Assembly: GCA_903901395.1 (NCBI GenBank)
Contig: CAIUQW010000378.1
Coordinates: forward strand, 1-13,790
DNA length: 13,790 nucleotides
From: an uncultured Chlorobiales bacterium
GTDB taxonomy: Bacteria; Bacteroidota; Chlorobiia; Chlorobiales; Chlorobiaceae
Direction: 5' to 3'
Position 1 is the stretch's first letter. Every line of letters starts with the position of its first letter. The notes under the pieces are model-generated. The model had not been told where the DNA came from. It did not search any database and saw only the letters and a list, made by a program, of their open reading frames with translations. Of the stretch, positions 1-7,292 are shown piece by piece. Position numbers and translations under genes: made by a program.

Positions 1-810
1 CAGCAAGCGATGCTCTTTCCGCATCTTGGCGTAAAATCGAACCTGCTCTACGGCTACAAGCGCTGCCGCCCCGCCGAGCGGCGTATAAAGCCGGAAACGA
101 TCATCGAGGTGCTCAACCTTGGCCACCTCGCCGGGCGCGGCGTCAACAAGCTCTCCGGCGGCGAAAAGCAGCGCGTGGCGCTGGGCCGCGCCGTGCTCGC
201 CAACCCGCGCCTGCTCGTCATGGACGAACCGCTCTCGGCGCTCGACGACTCGCTCCGCTACCAGATTATCCCCTACCTGCGCAGCGTGAGCGCAGAGTTT
301 GGCATTCCGTGCCTCTTCATTTCGCACTCGATCACCGAAATGCAGCTCATGACCGAACGGGTGATGGTGGTCAAAAACGGGCGGCTGACGGGCATCTCGA
401 CGCCCGACGAACTGGCGCGAACCGGCATGGCGAGCAATCCGCGCGGCTACCTCAACCTGCTTCGGCTGGATGGCGCGACGCAGAAAGATGGCCTCTTCCA
501 CTATCCGTGGGGCAGCAGCGAGCTGATCATCTCGGAAGGGCGCACCGGCGAAGAGTCGCTCTTCGAACTCTCCTCGCGCGACATCATCCTCTTCAAACAG
601 CACCCCGAAGCCATCAGCGCCCGCAACCTCCTCGAATGCGAGGTCGCCGAACTCTTCGACTCGGATGGGCGCAAAGGCGTGGTGCTCGACTCTGGCGGCA
701 AAACGCTGGTAGCAGAAATCGTTCGAGCCGCCGCTGAAGAGCTGTCGATAACCCCCGGCGCGACGCTCTTCGCCGCGATCAAGGCGTCGGCGTTCAGGAG
801 ATTGGGGTGA
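1..810 (+). CDS. modC: Molybdate ABC transporter ATP-binding protein ModC (5' end outside window)
   Basis: ATPase subunit of an ABC importer for molybdate (ModABC); it would sit on the inner face of the membrane and drive uptake by the permease. The reading frame is open from base 1, and the window begins at the Q-loop (Q-Q-A-M-L-F-P-H), so the Walker A part and the real start lie upstream. Visible in order are the ABC signature LSGGEKQRVALGRA, Walker B with D-loop LLVMDEPLSALD, and the H-loop LFISHS. A C-terminal region of about 65 residues looks like the MOP molybdate-binding fold (ends in L-F-A-A-I-K-A-S). The L-F-P-H after the Q-loop glutamine, the L-x-Y-G that follows and the IPxLxxSHS region match ModC better than other importer ATPases. 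Stop TGA at 808-810. It runs toward, not with, the minus-strand genes that follow. Confidence 0.87.
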   Translation, partial: QQAMLFPHLGVKSNLLYGYKRCRPAERRIKPETIIEVLNLGHLAGRGVNKLSGGEKQRVALGRAVLANPRLLVMDEPLSALDDSLRYQIIPYLRSVSAEFGIPCLFISHSITEMQLMTERVMVVKNGRLTGISTPDELARTGMASNPRGYLNLLRLDGATQKDGLFHYPWGSSELIISEGRTGEESLFELSSRDIILFKQHPEAISARNLLECEVAELFDSDGRKGVVLDSGGKTLVAEIVRAAAEELSITPGATLFAAIKASAFRRLG

Positions 811-932
811 AGGAAATACTTGACAAAGGAAATGTTTCGTCGATCATCGACGGAGCGATCCATGCTTGATAATGGCGTTGCGGCACGCACTGTTTATTGT
901 CAGTTTGTTGCCTCGACTCGCCGCGCATTTTT

Positions 933-1391
933 TCAAGATTTACCGTTAACAGCATCTGATCTCTTGCCATTGAAATGATGGCGTGTTGCTATGAGAGGAA
1001 TGGTGTAAAGCACCAAAAACAGTAAATTGAATACCACGTTTCGCCAGAAGCCGATGTACAGGGAATAAACGCTGCCAAAGACAAACCATATCGTCAGCGA
1101 CATGGCAAGCATTGACCATGAACCAGACTCCCCGCGACGAAACGGTCCGTTTATAATCATGAAGACGATTACTATCCAGCCGATAATGGTAATGCCAAGA
1201 TCACCGTGAATGAACTTGATGTACTCGATGGCTTCCTGCGAATATCGCGCCTGAAATCCTCCAGTTTCACCAAAGAATACAAGGCTGAAAAAATCCAGCG
1301 CTAACTCAGGCATCACCATCAATCCTGCGCCATACAACATAACGCCAATCGTAACAACCTGCAGCCAGCGAAACCAGAATAAAGGGATCAT
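933..1391 (-). CDS. Small four-helix membrane protein, function unknown
   Basis: I do not recognise the family. The 152-residue product has about four hydrophobic helices (roughly residues 10-30, 63-82, 92-113 and 117-136), with a polar, partly charged stretch around 40-62 and a basic tail (RHHFNGKRSD). It has no Cys pairs or obvious catalytic motif. The N-terminus begins directly in an aromatic amphipathic segment (MIPLFWFRW). There is no clear Shine-Dalgarno sequence before the ATG at 1391. The start codon overlaps, as ATGA, the stop of a short reading frame that follows the broken antitoxin gene, so the present 5' end may be a rearrangement junction. Its 3' end faces modC with a gap of about 120 bases. 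It appears independent of the tad operon, being beyond that operon's terminator. Confidence 0.72.
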   Translation of the reverse strand: MIPLFWFRWLQVVTIGVMLYGAGLMVMPELALDFFSLVFFGETGGFQARYSQEAIEYIKFIHGDLGITIIGWIVIVFMIINGPFRRGESGSWSMLAMSLTIWFVFGSVYSLYIGFWRNVVFNLLFLVLYTIPLIATRHHFNGKRSDAVNGKS

Positions 1392-1473
1392 CGTAGTGGT
1401 GTTTTTATTTTATATGCACTTATCTGAATTTTAAACGTTTGCTTGTAGCAGTCGCATGGGGAAAAAAGAGGTT

Positions 1474-1655
1474 TCACTTCAGCCATTTTGACATTTTTGC
1501 TTTGACCTCCATGTGCGTAAACGTATTGACCTCATCTGCCTGTTTGATTCCTCTTTCGACCTTGTCAAGAAAAAAAACTTGTCAACAGCCTCTTCAATGG
1601 TATCGTCTGAGGGAAGAGGTTCAACCGCCTGGATTATTTTCTCTTTCACCGTCAT
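1474..1655 (-). pseudogene. Frameshifted antitoxin-like gene of a RelE/ParE-type toxin-antitoxin pair
   Basis: Read on the minus strand from the ATG at 1655, which has a good ribosome site (GGAG, 9 bases upstream), the product begins MTVKEKIIQAVEPLPSDDTI and continues to V-D-K. The frame then breaks at a run of eight T (plus-strand A run 1570-1577). One base more would restore the tail L-D-K-V-E-R-G-I-K-Q-A-D-E ... E-V-K-A-K-M-S-K-W-L-K and a TGA at 1474, giving 60 residues. The pattern 'I-x-x-A-[VM]-x-x-L-x-F-L-x-K-[VI]-E-R-G-I-x-Q-A-D ... W-L-K' is, from memory, that of small antitoxins encoded just before RelE/ParE toxins. An overlapping ATG (1486) starts M-A-E-V-K, typical of such toxins, but the rest of that frame (to 1388) does not resemble one. 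The frameshift itself is seen; the family assignment is inference. A one-base sequencing error in the homopolymer is the main alternative. Confidence 0.55.
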
Positions 1656-1741
1656 GGCTGATCTCCGTTATTTGCCAGAAATAGGTATGATCATCTTCAA
1701 TATACAATAATCGTACCTGAACAACACCCCCACCATCACCT

Positions 1742-1960
1742 TCACTTCTCCGCCCAAGTCAGCCTCTGGTACATTTGACATGCCTCTTTTAATCCGTTTT
1801 TTCACGCCTTGTCATACCACTCTTTTGCAAGCGTCAAATCCTTCGGAACTCCCATGCCGTTTTCGTACATCACGCCGAGATTGTATTGAGCAAGCGCATT
1901 GAACACCTACAGGCGAAATCGTCACCAGAAAGCTTTGCCCATTCACGTTTTTCGATGAGG
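1742..1960 (-). pseudogene. Remnant of a Sel1-repeat (TPR-like) protein
   Basis: On the minus strand, bases 1906 to 1742 translate to one recognisable Sel1 repeat: A-L-A-Q-Y-N-L-G-V-M-Y-E-N-G-M-G-V-P-K-D, then L-A-K-E-W-Y-D-K-A. An in-frame TGA follows at 1802-1804, where Sel1 proteins normally have Cys, and then K-N-G-L-K-E-A-C-Q-M-Y-Q-R-L to a final stop at 1742-1744. Directly upstream the frame meets a TAG (1907-1909). A different frame (about 1960-1908) reads L-I-E-K-R-E-W-A-K-L-S-G-D-D-F-A-C, which could be the preceding piece after a frameshift. There is no start codon or ribosome site. Sel1 repeats are protein-interaction modules in signalling or scaffold proteins; nothing here should be functional. 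The repeat is clear; the upstream extension is less sure. Confidence 0.65.
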
Positions 1961-2001
1961 AAATTGACTGATGGAAAAGGAGAACAGCTTTCGTAACTCA
2001 T

Positions 2002-2034
2002 AAAAAAAGCCTGCGAATCATGCCGCAGGCTTTT
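2002..2034 (-). terminator. Rho-independent terminator of the tad operon
   Basis: An 11-base perfect inverted repeat (AAAAGCCTGCG at 2005-2015 and CGCAGGCTTTT at 2024-2034) encloses an 8-base loop. On the minus-strand transcript the stem ends in a run of seven U (plus-strand A run 2002-2008). It lies about 31 bases after the stop of the prepilin peptidase gene, the last gene of the operon. The stem is also flanked by T on the other strand, so it may stop plus-strand transcripts too. Confidence 0.88.
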
Positions 2035-2065
2035 GATGATCGGAGAGTCGTGAACAGCAGGAAGC

Positions 2066-2773
2066 TTACATGCCCAGTACCAGCGCGGCTATCACGATGG
2101 CGGGACCGAACGGCCATCCCGCTTCGCTGCAAAACCCTTTGAGCTGTCGCCATGCCAGGTACCAGACCACGGTAATCACCCCGCCCAATATCATGACGTG
2201 AAATACACCACTGACGCCAAACCACGTGGCTAATACCGCCAACAGTTTGAGGTCGCCACCACCGATTCCGCTCATGCCCTTGATGCGCCGGAACAGCCAG
2301 GCAAAACCTCCAAAAAAAACCAGCACAACGACGGCGGATGCGGCGCTGGCGAGCAGGCTTTGCGAGGTAAACCCCAGAGCGCTGCTGAAGAGGCCCATCA
2401 CTCCCAGCGGCCAGACGATCCAGTCTGGCAAAAGGGTGGTGTCCCAGTCCATGAGGGCGAGTAAAAGCAGCATGCTGGCCACACCGCACCAGAGTAACGA
2501 TGCGGCCAAGAAGGCCGGATGGCTGCCGGCGTTGGCCGCGAAGGCCCACAAAGCGGCGTTGACAACCGGCACCCAGATTCGCCGGGCAAAAGGAGCGGGC
2601 TGCTCCAGGCCGCCGCCGGGCCCCTGCCATTCGTGCAGGTTGGCTTGAGCTTGCTGTAACACCTTGCGAGGAATGATACGAGCCAGAGGAACCAGCCAAA
2701 GACCAGTCAGTGCACCGACTAGCCACCAGTACCAGTCCGCCCGAAGGACATTCGATATGAATGGTGTATCCAT
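2066..2773 (-). CDS. tadV: Prepilin peptidase, A24 family (TadV-like)
   Basis: Inner-membrane aspartyl protease that would remove the leader of the Flp prepilin and the TadE pseudopilin. The 235-residue product is largely membrane segments. Both A24 active-site regions are visible: M-D-W-D-T-T-L-L-P-D at residues 108-117 (catalytic Asp in the M-D-W-D part) and G-G-G-D-L-K-L at 171-177 (catalytic Asp 174). The N-terminal part (about 1-75) keeps the look of the PilD N-terminal domain (a helix, then PFARRIWVPVVNAALW) but has no Cys-x-x-Cys pairs, so the zinc-binding methyltransferase function of bifunctional PilD enzymes is probably missing, as is usual in Tad systems. ATG at 2773 follows the tadC stop after two bases. 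It is the last gene before the operon terminator. Confidence 0.86.
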   Translation of the reverse strand: MDTPFISNVLRADWYWWLVGALTGLWLVPLARIIPRKVLQQAQANLHEWQGPGGGLEQPAPFARRIWVPVVNAALWAFAANAGSHPAFLAASLLWCGVASMLLLLALMDWDTTLLPDWIVWPLGVMGLFSSALGFTSQSLLASAASAVVVLVFFGGFAWLFRRIKGMSGIGGGDLKLLAVLATWFGVSGVFHVMILGGVITVVWYLAWRQLKGFCSEAGWPFGPAIVIAALVLGM

Positions 2774-2775
2774 GA

Positions 2776-3714
2776 CTAAAACCGGCCTCTCATGACTTCG
2801 ATCAATTGAAGGATCGCCGGTCCCAGCACCACGATAAAAAGCGTCGGGAAAATAAACAGTCCGAGCGGCAACACCATTTTCACGGGAATTTTGGCGGCAA
2901 GCTCTTCGGCTCGCTGCGTGCGGCGCGAACGCATCATGTCTGAATGCACGCGCAACGACTCGCCGAGACTGGTGCCAAACCGGTCGGCCTGCACAAGCAT
3001 GGAGACAAGGTCATCCATATCTTCGAGGCGCGTGCGTAAGGCCAGGTTGCGCAGGGCTTCGACGCGGGAGGCTCCGGCGCGCATTTCGAGGCTCGACAGG
3101 TAAAACTCCTGCGCCAGATCGGGGCTGGTGTGGACCATTTCGCGCGATATGCGGACAACAGCTGCGTCGATACCCATGCCCGACTCGGTGCAGACGACCA
3201 TCAGCTCGATCATGTCGGGCAGTCTGTCGCGCATTCGCCCGATACGTCGCCGGGTGATGACGTGCAGCGCCAGCTCGGGCAGATAGTAGCCGGCGGCGGC
3301 AAAGACCAGCGCCAGCAGCATCACGAAAATGAAGGGCATCTGCGGTTGGCTCAAACGCAGCAGCAAAGCGAGCGCCACCGGCAGCGCCAGCGTCAGCAGG
3401 GTTTTAACGGCAAAGTAGTAGAGCGGCGCTTTTTTGTTGCGGATGCCTGCCTGCAAAAACCTGATCCTGATTTTCGAGTTTTGCCACCCCTCTTCCGGAA
3501 GCGAAAGTCTGGAGAGGAGGTGCAGAACGGCAGCCACTCTGCGGCTTCTCACCGTGGCCTGTGAGTCGTCGACTAGAGTCCAGTTCTGGCGGACGATTCT
3601 CGAAAGGCGTTTTTTGAAGATGTTGCCGACTTCCCATTGGCGAAACGCGAGCACAGCCGAGGCGACGGTGACACCCGAAAGCACGATGGTCAGGATTTTA
3701 AGCGTGTCTTGCAT
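2776..3714 (-). CDS. tadC: Tad pilus inner-membrane platform protein TadC
   Basis: One of the two GspF-type platform proteins of the Flp pilus machine; with TadB it forms the inner-membrane base on which TadA acts. The 312-residue product has one N-terminal helix (about 5-24), two helices near 103-147 and a C-terminal helix around 281-305. The cytoplasmic T2SSF domain lies between about 163 and 280 (LPDMIELMVVCTESGMGIDA at 165-184, and the stretch A-D-R-F-G-T-S-L-G-E-S-L-R at 243-255). Its order just after tadB is the canonical tad order. The gap to tadB is 18 bases and to the peptidase gene 2 bases. No obvious Shine-Dalgarno sequence precedes the ATG at 3714, so translation is probably coupled to tadB. 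Confidence 0.9.
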   Translation of the reverse strand: MQDTLKILTIVLSGVTVASAVLAFRQWEVGNIFKKRLSRIVRQNWTLVDDSQATVRSRRVAAVLHLLSRLSLPEEGWQNSKIRIRFLQAGIRNKKAPLYYFAVKTLLTLALPVALALLLRLSQPQMPFIFVMLLALVFAAAGYYLPELALHVITRRRIGRMRDRLPDMIELMVVCTESGMGIDAAVVRISREMVHTSPDLAQEFYLSSLEMRAGASRVEALRNLALRTRLEDMDDLVSMLVQADRFGTSLGESLRVHSDMMRSRRTQRAEELAAKIPVKMVLPLGLFIFPTLFIVVLGPAILQLIEVMRGRF

Positions 3715-3732
3715 GGTGGTTGAAATTGAGGG

Positions 3733-4704
3733 TTAAACCTTGATATGGGTCATCCGGTTGAGCGTGATCGCGCCAACGGCTATAAGCAGGCCAGCGATCA
3801 GGAGGAGCATGTGTCCTTTGGGAGTGCTCCAGAGCACCGAGATGTAACTTGGCCTTATGAGCGTGATGATAATGGCGAACACCGGTGGCATAATGCCCAG
3901 CATCATGGCCGACATGCGTCCTTCAGCCGTGAGCGTGCGGATCTTGCCGCGAAGCTTGATGCGTTCGCGTATGGTGCTGGCCAGCCCGTCGAGCAGCTCG
4001 GTGAGGTTGCCGCCAGTTTCGTGCTGGATCGAGAGCGAAATGACAAAAAAATTGAGGTCATCGCTTTGAACTCGGTCGACGAGTTGGCTGATGGCGTCCT
4101 TGAACGGGATTCCGAAGCTGATTTCATCGAAAACGGTTTTGAACTCCGGACCCGTGGGTTCGGGCATCTCCTTGCCAACCATGCCAAGGGCCGAGGTGAG
4201 GCTGTGACCCGCCCGCAGCGAGCGGGAGATGTAATCGAGCGTTTCCGGCAGCTTGTCATCGAACGCTCTGCGGCGCTTGTTCGCCATCCGCAACAACCAG
4301 AGAAGCGGTGTACTGGCGATGGCGGCAGCCAGCGGCAACAGCAGCAGGAGGTTGCTGTCGCGCAGAATACCCGCCAGCACGATCGCCATGAACAAAAAGA
4401 TCATGAAGCCGATCAACTGACCGGCAGTGAACCGGCTTTGGGCGCGATGCGCAAGCTGTTCGAGCCGCGCGAATGTGCTGGAGCGTGAGCGCAGCCAGAT
4501 TGCGAATGCGCTGTCCCGATTGTTTTTTTGCGCACTGCCGACAACACTTTGCCCGTCCGGGTGAACGGCGTCGTAGATGGACTGCAAGCGCCGTTTTTTT
4601 GCTTTGGCGTGGGGATCGAGAAACAGAAACCACACCCCATAGAGCAGCAGCATGAACAGTACGACTGTTACAAATGCCAAAAATGGAAGTAAAAACGTAT
4701 TCAT
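3733..4704 (-). CDS. tadB: Tad pilus inner-membrane platform protein TadB
   Basis: Partner of TadC in the inner-membrane platform of Flp pilus assembly. The 323-residue product has an N-terminal helix (about 5-29), a helix pair at 97-138, a cytoplasmic T2SSF domain (about 152-255) and two C-terminal helices (about 265-283 and 298-315). Diagnostic stretches are LPETLDYISRSLRAGHSLTS (152-171), F-G-I-P-F-K-D-A (197-204) and I-Q-H-E-T-G-G-N-L-T-E-L-L (226-238), typical of TadB. The region around residues 35-95 is basic and probably faces the cytoplasm. It follows tadA after a 14-base gap. No clear ribosome site is seen before the ATG at 4704. Confidence 0.92.
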   Translation of the reverse strand: MNTFLLPFLAFVTVVLFMLLLYGVWFLFLDPHAKAKKRRLQSIYDAVHPDGQSVVGSAQKNNRDSAFAIWLRSRSSTFARLEQLAHRAQSRFTAGQLIGFMIFLFMAIVLAGILRDSNLLLLLPLAAAIASTPLLWLLRMANKRRRAFDDKLPETLDYISRSLRAGHSLTSALGMVGKEMPEPTGPEFKTVFDEISFGIPFKDAISQLVDRVQSDDLNFFVISLSIQHETGGNLTELLDGLASTIRERIKLRGKIRTLTAEGRMSAMMLGIMPPVFAIIITLIRPSYISVLWSTPKGHMLLLIAGLLIAVGAITLNRMTHIKV

Positions 4705-4718
4705 GATGGGTAAAAAGT

Positions 4719-6158
4719 TTAGCCGTTCGAGCCGGGATTGAACATTCCGTCACCAAGGACGATGCCGTAGGTGCGGATTTTTTCAGTCACTTTCGGGCAC
4801 ACACCCGTGGCGCTGAACACTCCCTGTACGGATCCGTCCGGGTTGATGCCTGTGCGCTGGAAACCAAAGATTTCCTGGGTGGTGATAGTGTCGCCTTCCA
4901 TGCCGCTGATCTCCTGGATACTCGTGACCTTGCGCTTGCCGTCATCGAGTCGCGCGATCTGGACGATAAAGTGAAGCGACGAGGAGATGAGCTGGCGCAT
5001 GGCTTTGCTCGGCAGCGTGACGCCAGCCATGCCCACCAGATTTTCGAGACGCCCCAGCGCATCACGCGAACTGTTGGCGTGAATGGTGGTGAGCGAGCCT
5101 TCGTGGCCGGTGTTCATGGCTTGAAGCATATCGATCACCTCGGTGCTTCGCACCTCGCCCAGCACGATGCGATCGGGCCTCATGCGCAAGGCGTTTTTCA
5201 CCAGAGCGCGCATGGTGATTTCGCCTTTGCCTTCGATGTTCGCTGGACGTGTCTCCAAACGCACGACGTGGTTTTGCTGAAGCTGCAATTCGGCAGTGTC
5301 TTCGAGCGTGACAATCCGTTCACTAGCGGGAATAAAACCCGAGAGAATGTTGAGCAGCGTGGTTTTACCCGTGCCGGTGCCTCCGGAAATGAGGATATTG
5401 CATTTGACCTTGACCAGCGCCGCCAGCAATTCAGCCATGGCGGGCGTCAGCGTGTCGTTCTGGACGATGTCACGCATTTGCAGTGGCACGACCGCGAAGC
5501 GCCGGATGGTGAGCACCGGGCCGTCGAGCGCCAGTGGCGGAATGATGGCATTGACGCGCGATCCATCGGGGAGGCGGGCATCGGCAAGAGGGCAGGATTC
5601 ATCGATGCGCCGCCCCATGCGAGAAACGATTTTATCGATGATTTTCATCAGGTGCTCGTCATCGTTGAAACGGATATCGGTGAGCTGAATGCATCCATGT
5701 TTTTCGATATAGACGTTCTGGTAGCCGTTGACCATGATCTCGGAAATGGCGGGGTCAGCAAGCAGTGGCTCTATCGGCCCCAGCCCCAGGATTTCGTTTT
5801 TGAGGTCGGCAACCAGCCGGGTGCGCTCCTGAACATTGAGGGGAAGGGCCTCTTCGTTGATGATCTCGACGAGCAATACCCCAAGCTCGTTTCGCAACTG
5901 CTCGGGAGTCAGGCTCTCAATGGAGTTGAGGTCGACCCGGGTAAGCAGCTTTTGATGCAAATGCATCTTGGTCGCGTAAAAGTCAACCCCTGTCAACTCG
6001 TTGTGTTTTTTCGCCGTTGCTGTTGTCGGCGGCGCTGGCGCTTCGGCGACATGATACTGCTCGGGAATCTCTGTGGTTTCATGCGCCGACGCGGAATCAG
6101 CCGAACCCCATTTCGTGGAGCGGTTCCAGCGTGCTATCTGATCTTTAAGCGTTTCCAT
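4719..6158 (-). CDS. tadA: Tad pilus assembly ATPase TadA / CpaF
   Basis: Cytoplasmic secretion ATPase (CpaF branch of the GspE/VirB11 superfamily) that powers assembly of Flp pilin subunits. The 479-residue product has a poorly conserved N-terminal extension (1-60, Ala/Pro-rich at 38-50), an N-terminal domain (about 65-230) and the ATPase core. Visible motifs are Walker [10 protein letters not shown] (259-267, Lys 265), the Asp box V-T-L-E-D-T-A-E-L (283-291), Walker B R-I-V-L-G-E-V-R (330-337, Glu 335) and the His box [13 protein letters not shown] (351-363). Length and motifs are normal, so it should be active. The ATG at 6158 overlaps the end of tadZ by 25 bases and has no Shine-Dalgarno sequence. 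The next in-frame ATG (residue 65) would cut into the conserved part, so I keep the upstream start. Confidence 0.94.
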   Translation of the reverse strand: METLKDQIARWNRSTKWGSADSASAHETTEIPEQYHVAEAPAPPTTATAKKHNELTGVDFYATKMHLHQKLLTRVDLNSIESLTPEQLRNELGVLLVEIINEEALPLNVQERTRLVADLKNEILGLGPIEPLLADPAISEIMVNGYQNVYIEKHGCIQLTDIRFNDDEHLMKIIDKIVSRMGRRIDESCPLADARLPDGSRVNAIIPPLALDGPVLTIRRFAVVPLQMRDIVQNDTLTPAMAELLAALVKVKCNILISGGTGTGKTTLLNILSGFIPASERIVTLEDTAELQLQQNHVVRLETRPANIEGKGEITMRALVKNALRMRPDRIVLGEVRSTEVIDMLQAMNTGHEGSLTTIHANSSRDALGRLENLVGMAGVTLPSKAMRQLISSSLHFIVQIARLDDGKRKVTSIQEISGMEGDTITTQEIFGFQRTGINPDGSVQGVFSATGVCPKVTEKIRTYGIVLGDGMFNPGSNG

Positions 6159-7285
6159 AGCGATGGTTTGGTGTGACTGTCGCCGGAGATTTGTTCGGCC
6201 CAGTCGATGATTGTTTTGGAAAGTTTTGATTTGGGGTCCGCTTTCAGCAAGGGCTGACCAATCAACAGGGATTCTTCCACGGCAGCGGAGTCGGAGGGAA
6301 TGCTTTTGTCGATTGGCTTGCCGATGAGCTTCGCGATGTCGGCACTGGAGATGTGATCGGTCGAGTCAGCGCGGTTGAGGATGAGTTCAATGCGAGACAC
6401 CGGTTTTTCCAGCTCTTCACAGAGTTTGAGCAGCTGACCGGCCTGGCGCATGGATGGCATTGATGGTGTCGTGACAATGCAGAGCTCATCGAGGCGATCG
6501 AGAACCCAGAGGCCAACGCGGTCGAGAGATGAACCAAAGTCGACCAGCGTGTAGTTGTAAAGGTTTGACACCCGATGAATAAGCTCTCTGACCTGCTCGG
6601 GTTTGATTCGAACGACTTTTTCAAATGTGGTGGGCGATTGAATGAGGTCGAGCGTAGGGCCGAGATGCGTCACCATGCTGTTGAGCAGCTGCTGGTCAAG
6701 CCGGTCGGTTTGACTGGAGATGTCGGCCAGATCCTGAGCATGGTTATCACGGGTGAGGTACATGTCGAGATCGCCAAACGGCAAAGAGGCATCGAGCGCC
6801 AGCACGTGGATGCCGGGCTTTTGAGAGAGCGCGAATGCCAGGTTTGCCATCAGGCAAGAGCAGCCATCCCCTCCTTTGGAAGAGACAAAACCCAAAACAT
6901 GACTCCGGGCGACTCCACTGCCGTTGCCGCTGGCGCGAAGATGAGCGCGTTCAATCACCTGCCGCAAGCTTTCGGCGCTGCTGTCGACCATGACTTCTCG
7001 CACTCCGGCGCGCATGAGCGAGAGCTGAACTTCGGGCTGCGCTTGCGGATGAACGGCCACGATGGCGGCCTGTGGCAAAGCGATGCAGAGCTTCTCGATC
7101 TCCTGAACATACAGGGAATCGGATGGCTCGAAGCCCGCCAGAAAAACGATGTCGGGTTTTTGGGCCGCGATTTCGCGTGCTATGCCCCCCACCTCGCCGA
7201 CCAGCCGGGTAAGTTGATGTTGGCCCAGTTCCAGCTGGGCATCCGGAACCTCCCATGTCCTGGGAGAGTAAACAACAATGTTCAT
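6134..7285 (-). CDS. tadZ: Tad pilus localisation ATPase-like protein TadZ / CpaE
   Basis: ParA/MinD-like protein thought to place the Tad machine in the cell. I start it at the ATG at 7285 (M-N-I-V-V-Y-S, 383 residues), 7 bases after the tadG stop. The frame is open 63 bases further up, but that part overlaps tadG and does not look like TadZ. Residues about 1-115 form an atypical receiver-like domain (D-I-V-F-L-A-G-F near 45-52, A-G-V-R-E-V-M-V at 93-100). The ATPase-like domain starts with S-S-K-G-G-D-G-C-S-C at 135-144 and continues with L-A-L-D-A-S-L-P-F-G-D-L-D (163-175). The deviant Walker A has Cys where the P-loop lysine should be (K-G-G-x-G-C-S), so ATP hydrolysis is doubtful; degenerate P-loops are known in this family. 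The tail W-K-R-L-K is basic. Confidence 0.88.
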   Translation of the reverse strand: MNIVVYSPRTWEVPDAQLELGQHQLTRLVGEVGGIAREIAAQKPDIVFLAGFEPSDSLYVQEIEKLCIALPQAAIVAVHPQAQPEVQLSLMRAGVREVMVDSSAESLRQVIERAHLRASGNGSGVARSHVLGFVSSKGGDGCSCLMANLAFALSQKPGIHVLALDASLPFGDLDMYLTRDNHAQDLADISSQTDRLDQQLLNSMVTHLGPTLDLIQSPTTFEKVVRIKPEQVRELIHRVSNLYNYTLVDFGSSLDRVGLWVLDRLDELCIVTTPSMPSMRQAGQLLKLCEELEKPVSRIELILNRADSTDHISSADIAKLIGKPIDKSIPSDSAAVEESLLIGQPLLKADPKSKLSKTIIDWAEQISGDSHTKPSLWKRLKIR

Positions 7286-7292
7286 GGCTGTT

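Noticed and set aside
838..852. Small palindrome CGTCGATCATCGACG after modC
   Set aside because: The loop is a single base and there is no T tract, so it is not a terminator; its role is unsupported.
861..977. 38-codon plus-strand frame starting M-L-D-N-G-V
   Set aside because: It has a plausible GGAG site, but it overlaps the 3' end of the membrane protein gene and its product resembles nothing known.
1998..2726. 242-codon minus-strand frame overlapping the peptidase gene
   Set aside because: The other frame shows both A24 active-site motifs; this one is Arg/Ser/Gly-rich and runs through the terminator hairpin.
3745..4488. 247-codon plus-strand frame opposite tadB
   Set aside because: Antisense shadow of tadB with biased, low-hydrophobic composition and no recognisable domain.
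4971..6176. 401-codon plus-strand frame opposite tadA
   Set aside because: It is fully antisense to a CpaF-type ATPase with all motifs; the long open frame reflects codon bias.
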